From: DATAEK01 sp036258055
Lineage (GTDB): Bacteria > Acidobacteriota > Vicinamibacteria > Vicinamibacterales > 2-12-FULL-66-21
DNA length: 64,000 nt
Reading direction: 5' to 3'
Assembly: GCA_036258055.1 (NCBI GenBank)
Contig: DATAEK010000317.1
Location: forward strand, 1-64,000
A program made the translations under genes and the position numbers. The notes beneath the pieces were generated by a model, which was not told where the DNA came from, did not search any database, and saw only the letters and a list, made by a program, of their open reading frames with translations. Of this stretch, positions 26,366 to 35,347 are shown one piece after another (position 1 is the first letter of the stretch; every line of letters starts with the position of its first letter).

Positions 26366-26479
26366 TCTGTCTTTTTCCTCCCAATCCGAGACTTTGGAGT
26401 TTAGTGGCCGTAGACGGTCAGGGTCAAGGCAAGGAGGGAGGCTGAACCCGCGTGGTACACTCGGCCCCCTCGGCCAGTC

Positions 26480-28381
26480 ATGGGACTCACGCCTCTAGTC
26501 TCGCAGAACGGCGTGCGGTTTCTCGCTGACGTGCCGGCGCGAATCGGCAGCCTTGTGGCGGGTCTCGCGTGCGCGGCCCTGCTTTACTCGGGTGTCACGT
26601 CGAGCGTGCCCGCGGCCGTGGTGCTCGTCGGACTCGTAGTCTTGACGACGGTCAATCCCGTCGCTGGCGTTCTCGTCAGCGCTGCACTCGTTCCCGTCGC
26701 GGGCCCCGCATTCACAGCTCTCGTCGGCCAGGGTGGCGAGTGGGGGGAAGCCCTCATTCTCGCGACCATTGCGGGATTCCTGCTCCGCCGGATGGTGGGG
26801 CTGGAGCAATGGCCATCGGGCGCCGCAGCCCGATGGGGCGCAATCTTTGTCGCCGCGGTCCTCGCGTCCGCGTTGGTCCAGCTGGCCGTTATTCGGACTC
26901 AGCTCTCCCCTTCTCTCTTCTGGACTTCGCTCGGCGAGTTGATGCGGGGTTACCTGAACGGCCCAACCGAGGTCGGCAATCCCGTCCGGCCGGCCCTTCA
27001 GCTGCTGGAAGGCACAGCGATCGTCATGATCGTGGCGGCGCTGCGCCGGGTGCCCGGCACGCCGGAGCGCGTGCTGCACATGTTTCTGGTAGGGGCCTGC
27101 GGTGCAGCGGCCTTGAACTTGTCGAGAATGGCAGGAGCCGTGTTGCGATCCGAAGCGCCGGTCGCAGCGCTTGCGGCCCTGCTCCGCTCGGTCCGCATCA
27201 GCGTGCCATTCGCGGATGTGAACGCCGCCGGTTCGTTCTTCGCGATGGCCGTCGGGGTCGCAGCGGGTTTGGCGGCCACGACGTCGGGGCGAACGCGTGC
27301 AGGCTGGCTTGGCGCGGCCGCTCTCTGCGCCGCGGCGCTGCTGACGACCGGCTCTCGGACCGCGATCCTGGCCGCGTTTTTTTTCGTTCTCGTCGCGACG
27401 CTGGTGCGGCTCGGACGTGTCCGCGCGCTCCGATTCGCCCTGCTCGCATGCGCGGTGGGAGCTCTTGCCGTCGTGGTCCTGCCAAATCCACTGGCCGGCA
27501 GAAACACATCAGACGCCTTGAACATGCGCGTCGAGCTCGCTCGCGCCGCTGGAAGAATGATCGAGGTGAAACCGTTTTTCGGTATCGGCATCGGCCAGTT
27601 CTATTCCCGCTCCGGCCAGTTCATCCATCGTCCTCAGGGACGCCCGATGTACTTCCAGGAGAATGCGCACAACAACTTCCTGCAGATCGGGGGGGAGCTC
27701 GGCCTGGTCGGACTGATCGCCTTCGTCTCGATGCTCTTCTCCATCGCGAGGCCCGCGATCGCGCGTCTGCGCTCGACGGAAATGTCGCCGGCGCTCTTCG
27801 GTGCCGCGGTCGGACTCGGCGTCTTCCTTGTGACCTGCCTGGCGGGTCACCCGCTGCTCATTTCGGAAGTGGCGCTGCCGTTCTGGGTCGTGGTCGGTGC
27901 AACCGCGGCGGCCGCGCCCGAAGCAGACGGACCGTCACCAGTCCCACGGCGACTGGTGATCGCCGCCGCGATTGCGATCGCGATGACGATCCCGTCGCGC
28001 ATGACCAGCGCGATCGCGGAAACCAATCTTGAACACCGTGGATGGGGGCTTTCCGGCTGGCGGTTTGACGATGAGGGCAATCGCTACCGGCGGATGGAAG
28101 GGAACGTGACGCTGTTTGTCGCGCGAGACGCTCGCGTTGCGGAACTGCCGTATCGCCTCGAGACCGCCGGACCGCCGGTGGTGCTGGACGTCAGACTCCG
28201 GGGCGAGCGCGCCGAACGGATCACGGTCACGGAAACGTCGTGGCGGATCTATCGGTTCATCGTCGATCCCCGCCTGGACGATCCGCGGTTCCTGCCCATG
28301 ACGATCACGTCCGCGAGCGGCGACGCGTCGCGCGTGCTGCTGGGCAGGATCGATGTCCATCCTGACATGCGGCCGAAATAG
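26480..28381 (+). CDS. O-antigen ligase-family membrane protein
   Basis: A 633-residue protein. Residues 1 to about 490 contain ten to twelve hydrophobic helices. The periplasmic loop near residue 390 carries ENAHNNFLQIGGELGLVGL, the Wzy_C/WaaL-type motif with a conserved His. Residues about 510-633 form a soluble C-terminal domain rich in Arg and beta-type sequence, which is longer than usual for WaaL. It is divergent from gmd and is the only polysaccharide gene of the locus on the plus strand. It could be the ligase or polymerase that finishes the glycan. Confidence 0.78.
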   Translation: MGLTPLVSQNGVRFLADVPARIGSLVAGLACAALLYSGVTSSVPAAVVLVGLVVLTTVNPVAGVLVSAALVPVAGPAFTALVGQGGEWGEALILATIAGFLLRRMVGLEQWPSGAAARWGAIFVAAVLASALVQLAVIRTQLSPSLFWTSLGELMRGYLNGPTEVGNPVRPALQLLEGTAIVMIVAALRRVPGTPERVLHMFLVGACGAAALNLSRMAGAVLRSEAPVAALAALLRSVRISVPFADVNAAGSFFAMAVGVAAGLAATTSGRTRAGWLGAAALCAAALLTTGSRTAILAAFFFVLVATLVRLGRVRALRFALLACAVGALAVVVLPNPLAGRNTSDALNMRVELARAAGRMIEVKPFFGIGIGQFYSRSGQFIHRPQGRPMYFQENAHNNFLQIGGELGLVGLIAFVSMLFSIARPAIARLRSTEMSPALFGAAVGLGVFLVTCLAGHPLLISEVALPFWVVVGATAAAAPEADGPSPVPRRLVIAAAIAIAMTIPSRMTSAIAETNLEHRGWGLSGWRFDDEGNRYRRMEGNVTLFVARDARVAELPYRLETAGPPVVLDVRLRGERAERITVTETSWRIYRFIVDPRLDDPRFLPMTITSASGDASRVLLGRIDVHPDMRPK

Positions 28382-28434
28382 CATCCAGCGTTTTGCGCTC
28401 GCGACCGGCTCGCCGCGTGCAGTATCGTGGGTTC

Positions 28435-29547
28435 ATGAAGCGTTTCTCGCCGCTCGTGGTATTGCTCCTCGCTCTTCCGACCTCGACCCTTGCTCAACCA
28501 CCGGCGCAACAAGATCCGGCTGTTGCTCAGCTCGCCCGCGCCTGGACCGCATTTGCCGACGGACGCCTCGACGAGGCGATCCAACTGTCATCACAGATCG
28601 CAGCCGGCGACGGCCCATTGACGCATGATGCGGTCGCACTGCAGGTTCGTGTCGAGGCTTCGAGAGAAAGAGTGGACCAGGCGCTGACAGCGTACGAGCA
28701 GTGGCTGAAGCGTTCGGGTCACGAAGACAGGTTTCTCCTGCACCCGGCCGCCCAACGGCTTCTTCTGACGCTGTCTCGCTCGAGCGACGCCGGAGTCCGC
28801 GCGGCCGCAGTGGCGCGATTGCTACGGAGCGGCGTGACACAGGTGCCGGCGGTATCCGACCAGAGCGACATGTCGATCACCGCTCGCGCCGAGGGTGGGG
28901 ACAAGACCGCGCAGCAACAGCTCGCGCAAATGGTGGAGTCCGAGGCGTTGCCGGTGAGGCTCGTCACGGTCAACGCGCTGGCTGCAGGCGGCTCGGCCTC
29001 GGTGCCGGTCCTGATCAAGCTGCTGTCGAATCGGGCGCCCGAAGTCCGCGGCGCCGCGGCTGAGGCACTCGGCGACATCGGCGGGACCGACGCCATCCAA
29101 GCCCTCCGATCGGCACGTCAGGATCCCGATCCGTTCGTGCGACTCAAGGTCTCGGTGGAACTCGCGCGGGCCGGCGATCAAGAAGCGCTGACCGCAGTGA
29201 ACACGGCGCTGCGCAGCGAGGTGGGTGACGTCCGAGTCGTGGCGGCCGACGCGTTCCGCGACAACCCGACCGAGGCGTCAATCGCCGCGCTCCAATCCGC
29301 ACTCAGTGACCCGAATCCGCTCACACGTGCGCATGCCGCCGCCTTGCTCGGCAATACGGATGAGGGAACCGGCACGCTGACGGAATTGATCAACGGCGAG
29401 AACCCCACGGTGCGTGGCGAAGCCGCGCGGGCAGTCGAAGATCGCGCCGCCAATAACCTTCCTGTAATTCGGAGCATGCTGCGAAGCTCTGACCCGTGGG
29501 TGCAGTTATACGGTGCCGGAGCTCTGCTCAGAGCGCGCCCGCGATAA
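28435..29547 (+). CDS. Secreted HEAT-repeat protein
   Basis: A 370-residue protein with a signal peptide (MKRFSPLVVLLLALPTSTLAQ) at the chosen ATG 28435; the frame is open 42 nt further up. Residues about 30-130 look like TPR-type helices. From about 145 onward there are tandem HEAT-like helical pairs, with recurring patterns such as VLIKLLSNRAPEVRGAAAEAL and DPDPFVRLKVSVELARAGD. HEAT arrays act as protein-binding scaffolds. No enzymatic motif is visible. It follows the ligase-like gene by 53 bp on the same strand. Confidence 0.72.
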   Translation: MKRFSPLVVLLLALPTSTLAQPPAQQDPAVAQLARAWTAFADGRLDEAIQLSSQIAAGDGPLTHDAVALQVRVEASRERVDQALTAYEQWLKRSGHEDRFLLHPAAQRLLLTLSRSSDAGVRAAAVARLLRSGVTQVPAVSDQSDMSITARAEGGDKTAQQQLAQMVESEALPVRLVTVNALAAGGSASVPVLIKLLSNRAPEVRGAAAEALGDIGGTDAIQALRSARQDPDPFVRLKVSVELARAGDQEALTAVNTALRSEVGDVRVVAADAFRDNPTEASIAALQSALSDPNPLTRAHAAALLGNTDEGTGTLTELINGENPTVRGEAARAVEDRAANNLPVIRSMLRSSDPWVQLYGAGALLRARPR

Positions 29548-29642
29548 CAATTTCGTGACCGTTCGGGCGTCCAGTATTTCTTGCGCACGGCTTCGTTTCC
29601 GTCTACCCTAATCCGGCCCCGTTGATAGACCGATACCCGACT

Positions 29643-29677
29643 GTGGGGGATCTTCATCGCCGAAGCAGCGCCCCCAC
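29643..29677 (+). promoter_or_regulatory. Leader hairpin just upstream of the 29688 start codon
   Basis: GTGGGGG (29643-29649) pairs perfectly with CCCCCAC (29671-29677). The loop holds a second small stem, CTTC with GAAG. The base of the 3' arm runs into ACGGAG, the Shine-Dalgarno for the ATG at 29688, so folding would partly block ribosome access. The paralogous gene at 5360 has a hairpin in the same place with unrelated sequence. Confidence 0.5.
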
Positions 29678-29687
29678 GGAGTTCCTG

Positions 29688-32081
29688 ATGAAGCGATACC
29701 TGTTCTATGTCTGCGCCACTGCCCTGGCTTGCACCGCGATGGAAACGCCGGCACGGGCTCAAGCCTCCGCCCTTGGCGGCAGTTTCTTGGTGTATGCGGC
29801 TGCGGCGCGCGGATCGGCCACAGCCTACGACTCGAAAAACCACGTCTACCTGGTCGTATCCGCCTACGGCGCGGTGACCGGACGATTTGTCTCGGCGGAT
29901 GGCGCCTTGATGCCGAACTGCGCCTCGGGCGCGTTCTTCGTCCTGGGTGGAGCGGCGTTTGGACACTTTCCACGCGTCGCCTACAGTCCCGACGCCAATG
30001 GTGGCCTTGGCGGCTTCATCGTCACCTGGCACGAAGCGGACTCACCCGGCGGAGGCAACGCGGTTCATGCGCGGACGGTGAGCCTCAGCTCATGCCTGGG
30101 CCCGGACCGGATCGTGTCAGGCTTCGACACGACATGGTGGGAAGCAGGACCCGCGATCTCGTACTCATCGGCGTCTCAGCGCTTCCTCGTCGCGTGGCGC
30201 GCCATCGCTGCGCCCGGAAGCCCGGGAAACGACATCGACGGACGGTTGCTCGATCTGTCCGGTCAGCCCATCGGGGCGAGCCCGATCAAGATCACGGCCT
30301 CGGGCGCCTACGAAGACGACCCTTCGATTGCCTACAACCCGTCGACCGATCAGTTCCTCGTGGCTTTTCGCGGCGCTGATACCTCGGCATTCATCGCCGC
30401 GCGGACAGTCGCGGCGTCGAGCGGAGATGTGGGTCCTCAGTACGAACTGATACGCACGGTAGGCACGTACATCACCGACACAACCTTCATCAGCTCGGGC
30501 AACCGCTACCTGGTTGCGTGGTTCCAGAGCCCGGGCGGATCGACCGCACGCTTCGTGAACTCTGCCGGCGTGCCGGAGGGACCGATCATTCCGCTCTCGG
30601 TGCGGTTCATGGCGAACGATGCGCTGAGCCTCGCCTACAACGCGCTGAGCGACACCTCGTTCATGGTCTCCCACGATCAGTTCTCGTACGAGGACGGTGG
30701 GATGGAGATTTCCGCCGCCGGTGTTCCTGGACCGGCTTTCGGCGCAACCAGCATCGGCGGCAAGGGTAATTTCTATCCTCGCATCGCGGCGAGCTCGATC
30801 GACAAGAAGTGGATGCTCGTCACGTCGAATGTCTTCACCGCGATCTACGGCCAGTTCATCGTCACGGCCAGCGGCGGCGGATCGCCGCCGCCGCCACCGC
30901 CGCCACCTTCGGTTGCACCCCTCCAGATCACGAGCTTATCGGCGAACAAGTCGTTCCCAGCGGCGGAGGGAACGGCGATCACCTGGACGGCAACGACCAC
31001 CGGCGGGACCAACGTGCAGTATCAGTTCTGGCGATACAGCGCGACGGAGGGCTGGCAGATCGCGCAGCCGTACAGCTCGAACAACTCGTTTACGTGGACG
31101 GCGCCGGCAGGCACGGACGCCGTGCAAGTCTGGGCACGCAGCGCAGGCTCGTCGGCGCAGTACGAGGCATTCGCCGCAACTGGCTACTTCGACATCCTGG
31201 TCGGTGCGCGGTTGAAGTCTTTTTTCCCCAACCGGGCGTTCCCGATTCCGCTGCACGTGCCGGTCACCTTCACCGCCACCGCGGTCAGTGCCCAGGGCGC
31301 CGTTCAGTACCAGTTCTGGCGCTATTCCGCCTCAACGGGCTGGATCCTCGCGCAGGACTACAGCCCATCGAACACGTATACCTGGTACCCGCTCGAAGGC
31401 TTGAACGCCGTCCAGGTGTGGGTGCGAACTGTCGGCAAGTCTGTGGCCTATGAAGACTACGCGACCAGTGCAATGTTCACCGTGAGCGCCGCCGCCGTGA
31501 TTACCGGCCTCTCGGCGAACGTGCCCTTCCCGGCCACACCAGGCACACCAATCACGTTCACGGCGTCAGCGACATCCGGCGGCGGCACGATCGAATACAA
31601 GTTCTGGGGGTATAACGCCGCCTACAACAGCTGGTCGCCGATGCGCGATTGGGGTGTGAGCAATCAGATGACATGGACCCCTGGCGCCGGTGACTCAGGC
31701 TTATACCGGGTTCAGGTGTGGGTCAGAGACATCGGGGCCGCCCTTCCATACGAGGACTGGAGGAGCACACAGCTCTTCAGCATCACGAACTCGACGAATC
31801 TGACGTTGAATGTGAGTCGTTCGCTGAGCGGGTTGCGATCTGGAGACTCGGTCACCTTCATGGCTCAGGCAACAGGCGGCAGCGGCAATTGGGAATATGC
31901 CTTTTGGGGCTACAACGGCTCGTCCTGGGTGCTGCTGCAACCGTACACCGTGAACCGGAACAACTTTTCGTGGGGCGTGTCCCCCGGCACGCTGGCGATT
32001 CAGGTCTGGATCCGCGCGCCGGGATCGATCGCGCCATACGAGCGTTGGGCAACGACCGCGATGTTCGTGGTCTCGCCGTAG
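29688..32081 (+). CDS. Secreted protein with propeller-like N-domain and four ~95-residue repeats
   Basis: A 797-residue exported protein. The ATG at 29688 begins the signal peptide (MKRYLFYVCATALACTAMET, cleavage after ARAQ); an open frame continues upstream but is leader. Residues about 30-395 contain repeated strands such as QRFLVAWR, DQFLVAFR, NRYLVAWF and SLAYNALSDTSFMVS, suggesting a beta-propeller. A Gly/Pro linker with eight consecutive prolines follows near 405, then four tandem repeats starting near 414, 506, 600 and 697. These share the VQYQFWRY, TYTWYP and VQVWVR pattern with the protein at 5360. No anchor or sorting motif is recognised. A cell-surface binding role is inferred only from architecture and location. 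Confidence 0.8.
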   Translation: MKRYLFYVCATALACTAMETPARAQASALGGSFLVYAAAARGSATAYDSKNHVYLVVSAYGAVTGRFVSADGALMPNCASGAFFVLGGAAFGHFPRVAYSPDANGGLGGFIVTWHEADSPGGGNAVHARTVSLSSCLGPDRIVSGFDTTWWEAGPAISYSSASQRFLVAWRAIAAPGSPGNDIDGRLLDLSGQPIGASPIKITASGAYEDDPSIAYNPSTDQFLVAFRGADTSAFIAARTVAASSGDVGPQYELIRTVGTYITDTTFISSGNRYLVAWFQSPGGSTARFVNSAGVPEGPIIPLSVRFMANDALSLAYNALSDTSFMVSHDQFSYEDGGMEISAAGVPGPAFGATSIGGKGNFYPRIAASSIDKKWMLVTSNVFTAIYGQFIVTASGGGSPPPPPPPPSVAPLQITSLSANKSFPAAEGTAITWTATTTGGTNVQYQFWRYSATEGWQIAQPYSSNNSFTWTAPAGTDAVQVWARSAGSSAQYEAFAATGYFDILVGARLKSFFPNRAFPIPLHVPVTFTATAVSAQGAVQYQFWRYSASTGWILAQDYSPSNTYTWYPLEGLNAVQVWVRTVGKSVAYEDYATSAMFTVSAAAVITGLSANVPFPATPGTPITFTASATSGGGTIEYKFWGYNAAYNSWSPMRDWGVSNQMTWTPGAGDSGLYRVQVWVRDIGAALPYEDWRSTQLFSITNSTNLTLNVSRSLSGLRSGDSVTFMAQATGGSGNWEYAFWGYNGSSWVLLQPYTVNRNNFSWGVSPGTLAIQVWIRAPGSIAPYERWATTAMFVVSP

Positions 32082-32108
32082 CGCGAACCCCGGTCACGCA
32101 TCACGCAA

Positions 32109-32165
32109 ACGACGGCTCGAGCGCTTCGAACGTCCCGCGGACTTCGAACATTTCGAGCCGTTCGT
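32109..32165. terminator. Long two-part hairpin after the repeat-protein gene
   Basis: Outer arm ACGACGGCTCGA (32109-32120) pairs with TCGAGCCGTTCGT (32153-32165) with one bulged T. After a 4-base internal loop, TTCGAA (32125-32130) pairs with TTCGAA (32143-32148), and GTCC (32132-32135) with GGAC (32139-32142) across a 3-base loop. The total is over 20 paired bases, starting 27 nt after the stop at 32081. The following bases are only moderately T-rich, so it may be a terminator or an RNA-stability element. Confidence 0.6.
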
Positions 32166-32215
32166 CGTTCTCTTCGGCCGCCCGCGCACCGCTGCTATCC
32201 TAATTCCCTCATCGG

Positions 32216-33325
32216 ATGCCCGAGCTCGACGTGCTCGTCATCGGTGCCGGCGTCACCGGCCTAGCGACCGCAGCCCAACTCGCGGCTGACGGCCAATCCG
32301 TCTGCGTCGCCGAGCGGCACACGCGACCGGGCCTGGACACGAGCACGCACAACAGTGGGGTCATCCATGCAGGACTCTATTACCCGCGCCACAGCCTGAA
32401 GGCGAAGCTGTGCGTCGAGGGTGCGCGCCTCCTGTATGAGTTCGCCGCCAGATACGGCGTACCCCATGACCGCTGCGGTAAGTTCGTCGTCGCAACCGAC
32501 GACGGTGAGGTCGGGGACATCGAGAAGCTTCAGCAGCGCGGCCGTGACAACGGGGTCGAGGGGCTGGAGATCGTCGACGACGGGTTCATCAGGGCGCGCG
32601 AACCCCACGTGGTCGCGCGCGCAGCGCTGTGGTCGCCGGCGACTGGCCGCGTGGACGCCTCCGCGCTCGTGCGGGCGCTGCTCCGAGTCGCGCAAGCCGC
32701 TGGCGCGACGTTTCTGCCGGCGTCCCGCGTCATCGACGGTACGCCACGGCCGGACGGCGGCATCGACGTGCGCCTCGAACGGGAAACGATCGCAGCGCGA
32801 ACGGTTGTCAACGCCGCGGGCCTCTACGCCGACGAAGTGTCGGCGGCGCTCGGTGGCGAGCGCTTCACGATTTACCCCTGCCGTGGCGAGTATGCGGAGC
32901 TCAAGCCCTCGCGCCGGGAGTGGGTGAATGGCCTCGTGTACCCGCTGCCGCACGCGTCGGGCCACGGCCTTGGCGTGCACCTCACGAAGACGGTTGGCGG
33001 GAGTGTGCTGCTCGGCCCGACGGCCCGGTTCCAGGCTCGCAAGGACGATTACGAGGAAGACCGCCTGCCACTCGAGTCGTTTGTCGGGCCCACGCAGAAG
33101 CTGGCCCCGATGGTCTCGCTCGACGACATCACCTACGGCGGAAGCGGGATTCGAGCGAAGCTGCACCCGCCGTCGGAGTCCTTCGCCGATTTCCTGATCC
33201 GCGCCGATCGTCAACAGCCCGCGCTCATTCACGCAGCCGGCATGGACTCGCCGGGACTGACCTCCTGCCTGGCCGTCGGGAGGCTGGTCGCGTCGCTGGT
33301 GAATAATTCGCCGGGCGCCAGGTGA
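32216..33325 (+). CDS. lhgO: L-2-hydroxyglutarate oxidase LhgO-like FAD-dependent oxidoreductase
   Basis: A 369-residue flavoprotein of the DAO family. The FAD-binding fold is at the N-terminus (VIGAGVTGLATAAQLAADG), followed by HNSGVIHAGLYYP, the signature stretch of L-2-hydroxyglutarate dehydrogenases. Near the C-terminus, GGSGIRAKLHP and HAAGMDSPGLTSCLAVG close the fold. The enzyme oxidises L-2-hydroxyglutarate to 2-oxoglutarate as a metabolite-repair or lysine-degradation step. It is somewhat shorter than E. coli LhgO. A TATCCT -10-like box lies 14 nt before the ATG at 32216. It converges with the RmlD-like gene, with only 31 bp between stops. Confidence 0.87.
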   Translation: MPELDVLVIGAGVTGLATAAQLAADGQSVCVAERHTRPGLDTSTHNSGVIHAGLYYPRHSLKAKLCVEGARLLYEFAARYGVPHDRCGKFVVATDDGEVGDIEKLQQRGRDNGVEGLEIVDDGFIRAREPHVVARAALWSPATGRVDASALVRALLRVAQAAGATFLPASRVIDGTPRPDGGIDVRLERETIAARTVVNAAGLYADEVSAALGGERFTIYPCRGEYAELKPSRREWVNGLVYPLPHASGHGLGVHLTKTVGGSVLLGPTARFQARKDDYEEDRLPLESFVGPTQKLAPMVSLDDITYGGSGIRAKLHPPSESFADFLIRADRQQPALIHAAGMDSPGLTSCLAVGRLVASLVNNSPGAR

Positions 33326-33356
33326 GATTCAACCAGCCACGGTTTCAAGTTGTTGG

Positions 33357-34214
33357 TTACCCGGACGGCAGGGTGGCCAAGTACCGCCTGAGCGCATCCT
33401 TCCACTCCGGCATCCGGACGCCCGCGGCCGCGAGCTTTTCGCTCGACAGCGCGCAGTAACGCGGGCGCCGCGCCCGCAGCGCGGCGGTCTCGAGCGTCAG
33501 CGGCTTGACACGAATCGGCAAACCAAGCAGATCGGCGGCAGTCCTGGCCACCGTCTCCCACGAGGCGGCCTCCCTGTTCCCGCAGTGATACAACCCGAAC
33601 GGCGGCTGCGTGGTGAGGATTGCGCGTGTTGCCGCCGCGACGTCGACCGCGTAGCTCGGAGAGATGGTGCGGTCAACGAAGACGGGCACCTCGTCGCCAG
33701 CTTTGATCCTGGCGACGATCGTGCCGAGGCTGCCGCGCCTTCGAACTGAAGGCCCTGGCTCTCCAAAGAGGCTCTCGACCCGCAGGACGTACGCGCGGGG
33801 GAGCTCGAGCGCGAACCAGTCCCCGAGCAGCTTCGACGCCCCGTACACGCTCTGTGGGGCAGGCCGATCCTCTTCCACATACGGCCGGGAGCTCTTGCCG
33901 TCGAAGACGAAGTCGCTGCTGTAGTGTACGAGCCGGGCGCCGGCACGGTCGCTGGCGCGGGCAAGCGTAAGCACTCCGAACGCGTTCACGCTCAGCGCCA
34001 GTTGGGCCTGGTCTTCGGCGAGATCGACGTCGTTGTAGGCGGCGCAGTTGATCACGACGTCCGGCGCAACCGCAGCCACGGTCGAGGCGACGCGCTCGTG
34101 ATCGGTCAGATCCAGACCGGCGCGATCGAAAGGATGCACGTCGGCGATTGGCGACAGCTCACGCACAATCGCGGCGCCGAGCAACCCTGGCGCGCCCGTG
34201 ACGAGAACCCGCAT
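33357..34214 (-). CDS. RmlD-like dTDP-4-dehydrorhamnose reductase / sugar nucleotide reductase
   Basis: A 285-residue SDR. The N-terminus VLVTGAPGLLGAAIVREL is the NADP loop; INCAAYNDVDLAEDQ and the catalytic YGASKLLGDWFA (YxxxK) match RmlD-type reductases, as does YHCGNREAASW. RmlD forms dTDP-L-rhamnose, but no rmlA, rmlB or rmlC is in the window, so the substrate may be a different 4-keto sugar. Start is ATG 34214 (TGATG overlap with the aminotransferase stop) or GTG 34217. It is the third gene of a three-gene operon. Confidence 0.83.
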   Translation of the reverse strand: MRVLVTGAPGLLGAAIVRELSPIADVHPFDRAGLDLTDHERVASTVAAVAPDVVINCAAYNDVDLAEDQAQLALSVNAFGVLTLARASDRAGARLVHYSSDFVFDGKSSRPYVEEDRPAPQSVYGASKLLGDWFALELPRAYVLRVESLFGEPGPSVRRRGSLGTIVARIKAGDEVPVFVDRTISPSYAVDVAAATRAILTTQPPFGLYHCGNREAASWETVARTAADLLGLPIRVKPLTLETAALRARRPRYCALSSEKLAAAGVRMPEWKDALRRYLATLPSG

Positions 34215-35347
34215 CACGAGCGCAAGATGTCCGCAAGCGTCCAGACGACAGCCGACTGCTGCTCGGAGGTTAGCTCGCCGTAAATCGGCAGGGCTAGACT
34301 CGTGTCGCCCGCATCCTCCGCCGCTGGAAAGTCGCCAGGCGCGTAGCCCAGGCTCGAAAAGCAGTCCTGCAGGTGAAAAGGCACCGGATAGTAGATCTCG
34401 GTGCCGATGCCTTCGTCGGCCAGGTGTTCGCGGACGCGATCGCGACCCGGCACGCGCACGACATACTGGTTGTAGATGTGCCGGAAGCCCGGTGGCTCGA
34501 TTGGCAGCACCACGCGCTCAGTCAGGCCGGCATCTGTGAAAAGGGCGCGATACCGTCCGGCGTTCGTGCGGCGCATCTCGGTCCATTGCGCCAAGTGCGG
34601 AAGCTTCACCCGAAGGACTGCCGCCTGCAGCGCGTCAAGCCTGAAGTTTCCGCCGATCCGACGATGAATGTACTTGGGTTCGGCGCCGTGATTCCTCAGC
34701 AGCCGGATTTCCTGCGCGAGCGCCGGATCATTGGTGGTCACCAGCCCGCCGTCGCCGAACGCGCCGAGATTCTTACTCGGAAAAAATGAGAAGCACCCAA
34801 CGGTACCCATCACCCCAGCCTGTCGTCCGTTGTAAGTCGCGCCGATGGCCTGGCAGGCATCCTCGATGACCGGAATGCCGGCCGCCTCGGCGGCGGCGAG
34901 GATTGGATCCATCTCCGCGCAGAGGCCGAACAAGTGGACGGGGATGATGGCGCGGGTGCGGGACGTCAGCGCGGCGCGGACCGCCACCGGATCGATGTTG
35001 CATGTGGATGGATCGATGTCCACGAGGCGGGGAATTGCACCCAGTCGGCTGATACAGCCGGCCGTCGCGAAAAACGAATACGTGCTTGTAACGACCTCGT
35101 CACCCGGTCCGATCCCCAACGCCATCAAGGCAACGAGCAACGCATCGGTGCCCGACGACGTCGCGATGGCGTGCTCGACCCCGAGTGCAGCGGCCAGCTC
35201 GCGCTCGAGCGCCTCTACCTCAGGTCCCATGATAAACCGCTGGCTGTCGCAAACGCGGGTGATGGCCGCCAGCAGTTCGTCACGGAGCGGCCAGTACTGT
35301 GCCTGCAGATCCAGCAGCGGCACCGGCACGCGCGGTCGGGTTTTCAT
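34214..35347 (-). CDS. DegT/DnrJ/EryC1/StrS family aminotransferase
   Basis: A 377-residue PLP enzyme of the sugar aminotransferase family. It shows ATSSGTDALLVALMALGIG, the PLP-ring Asp in VIEDACQAIGATYNG, and the Schiff-base Lys192 in SFFPSKNLGAFGDGG. These enzymes aminate 3- or 4-keto-dTDP or UDP sugars. Start is ATG 35347 in an ATGA overlap with the upstream gene; the frame extends upstream only within that gene. A ketoisomerase/acetyltransferase at 40590 is of the type that acts directly before and after such an aminotransferase, so the two may share a pathway. Confidence 0.9.
   Translation of the reverse strand: MKTRPRVPVPLLDLQAQYWPLRDELLAAITRVCDSQRFIMGPEVEALERELAAALGVEHAIATSSGTDALLVALMALGIGPGDEVVTSTYSFFATAGCISRLGAIPRLVDIDPSTCNIDPVAVRAALTSRTRAIIPVHLFGLCAEMDPILAAAEAAGIPVIEDACQAIGATYNGRQAGVMGTVGCFSFFPSKNLGAFGDGGLVTTNDPALAQEIRLLRNHGAEPKYIHRRIGGNFRLDALQAAVLRVKLPHLAQWTEMRRTNAGRYRALFTDAGLTERVVLPIEPPGFRHIYNQYVVRVPGRDRVREHLADEGIGTEIYYPVPFHLQDCFSSLGYAPGDFPAAEDAGDTSLALPIYGELTSEQQSAVVWTLADILRS

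Noticed and set aside
7246..32081. Exosortase/PEP-CTERM system
   Set aside because: The amidotransferases and flippase resemble such loci, but no exosortase gene or C-terminal sorting motif was seen in any exported protein.
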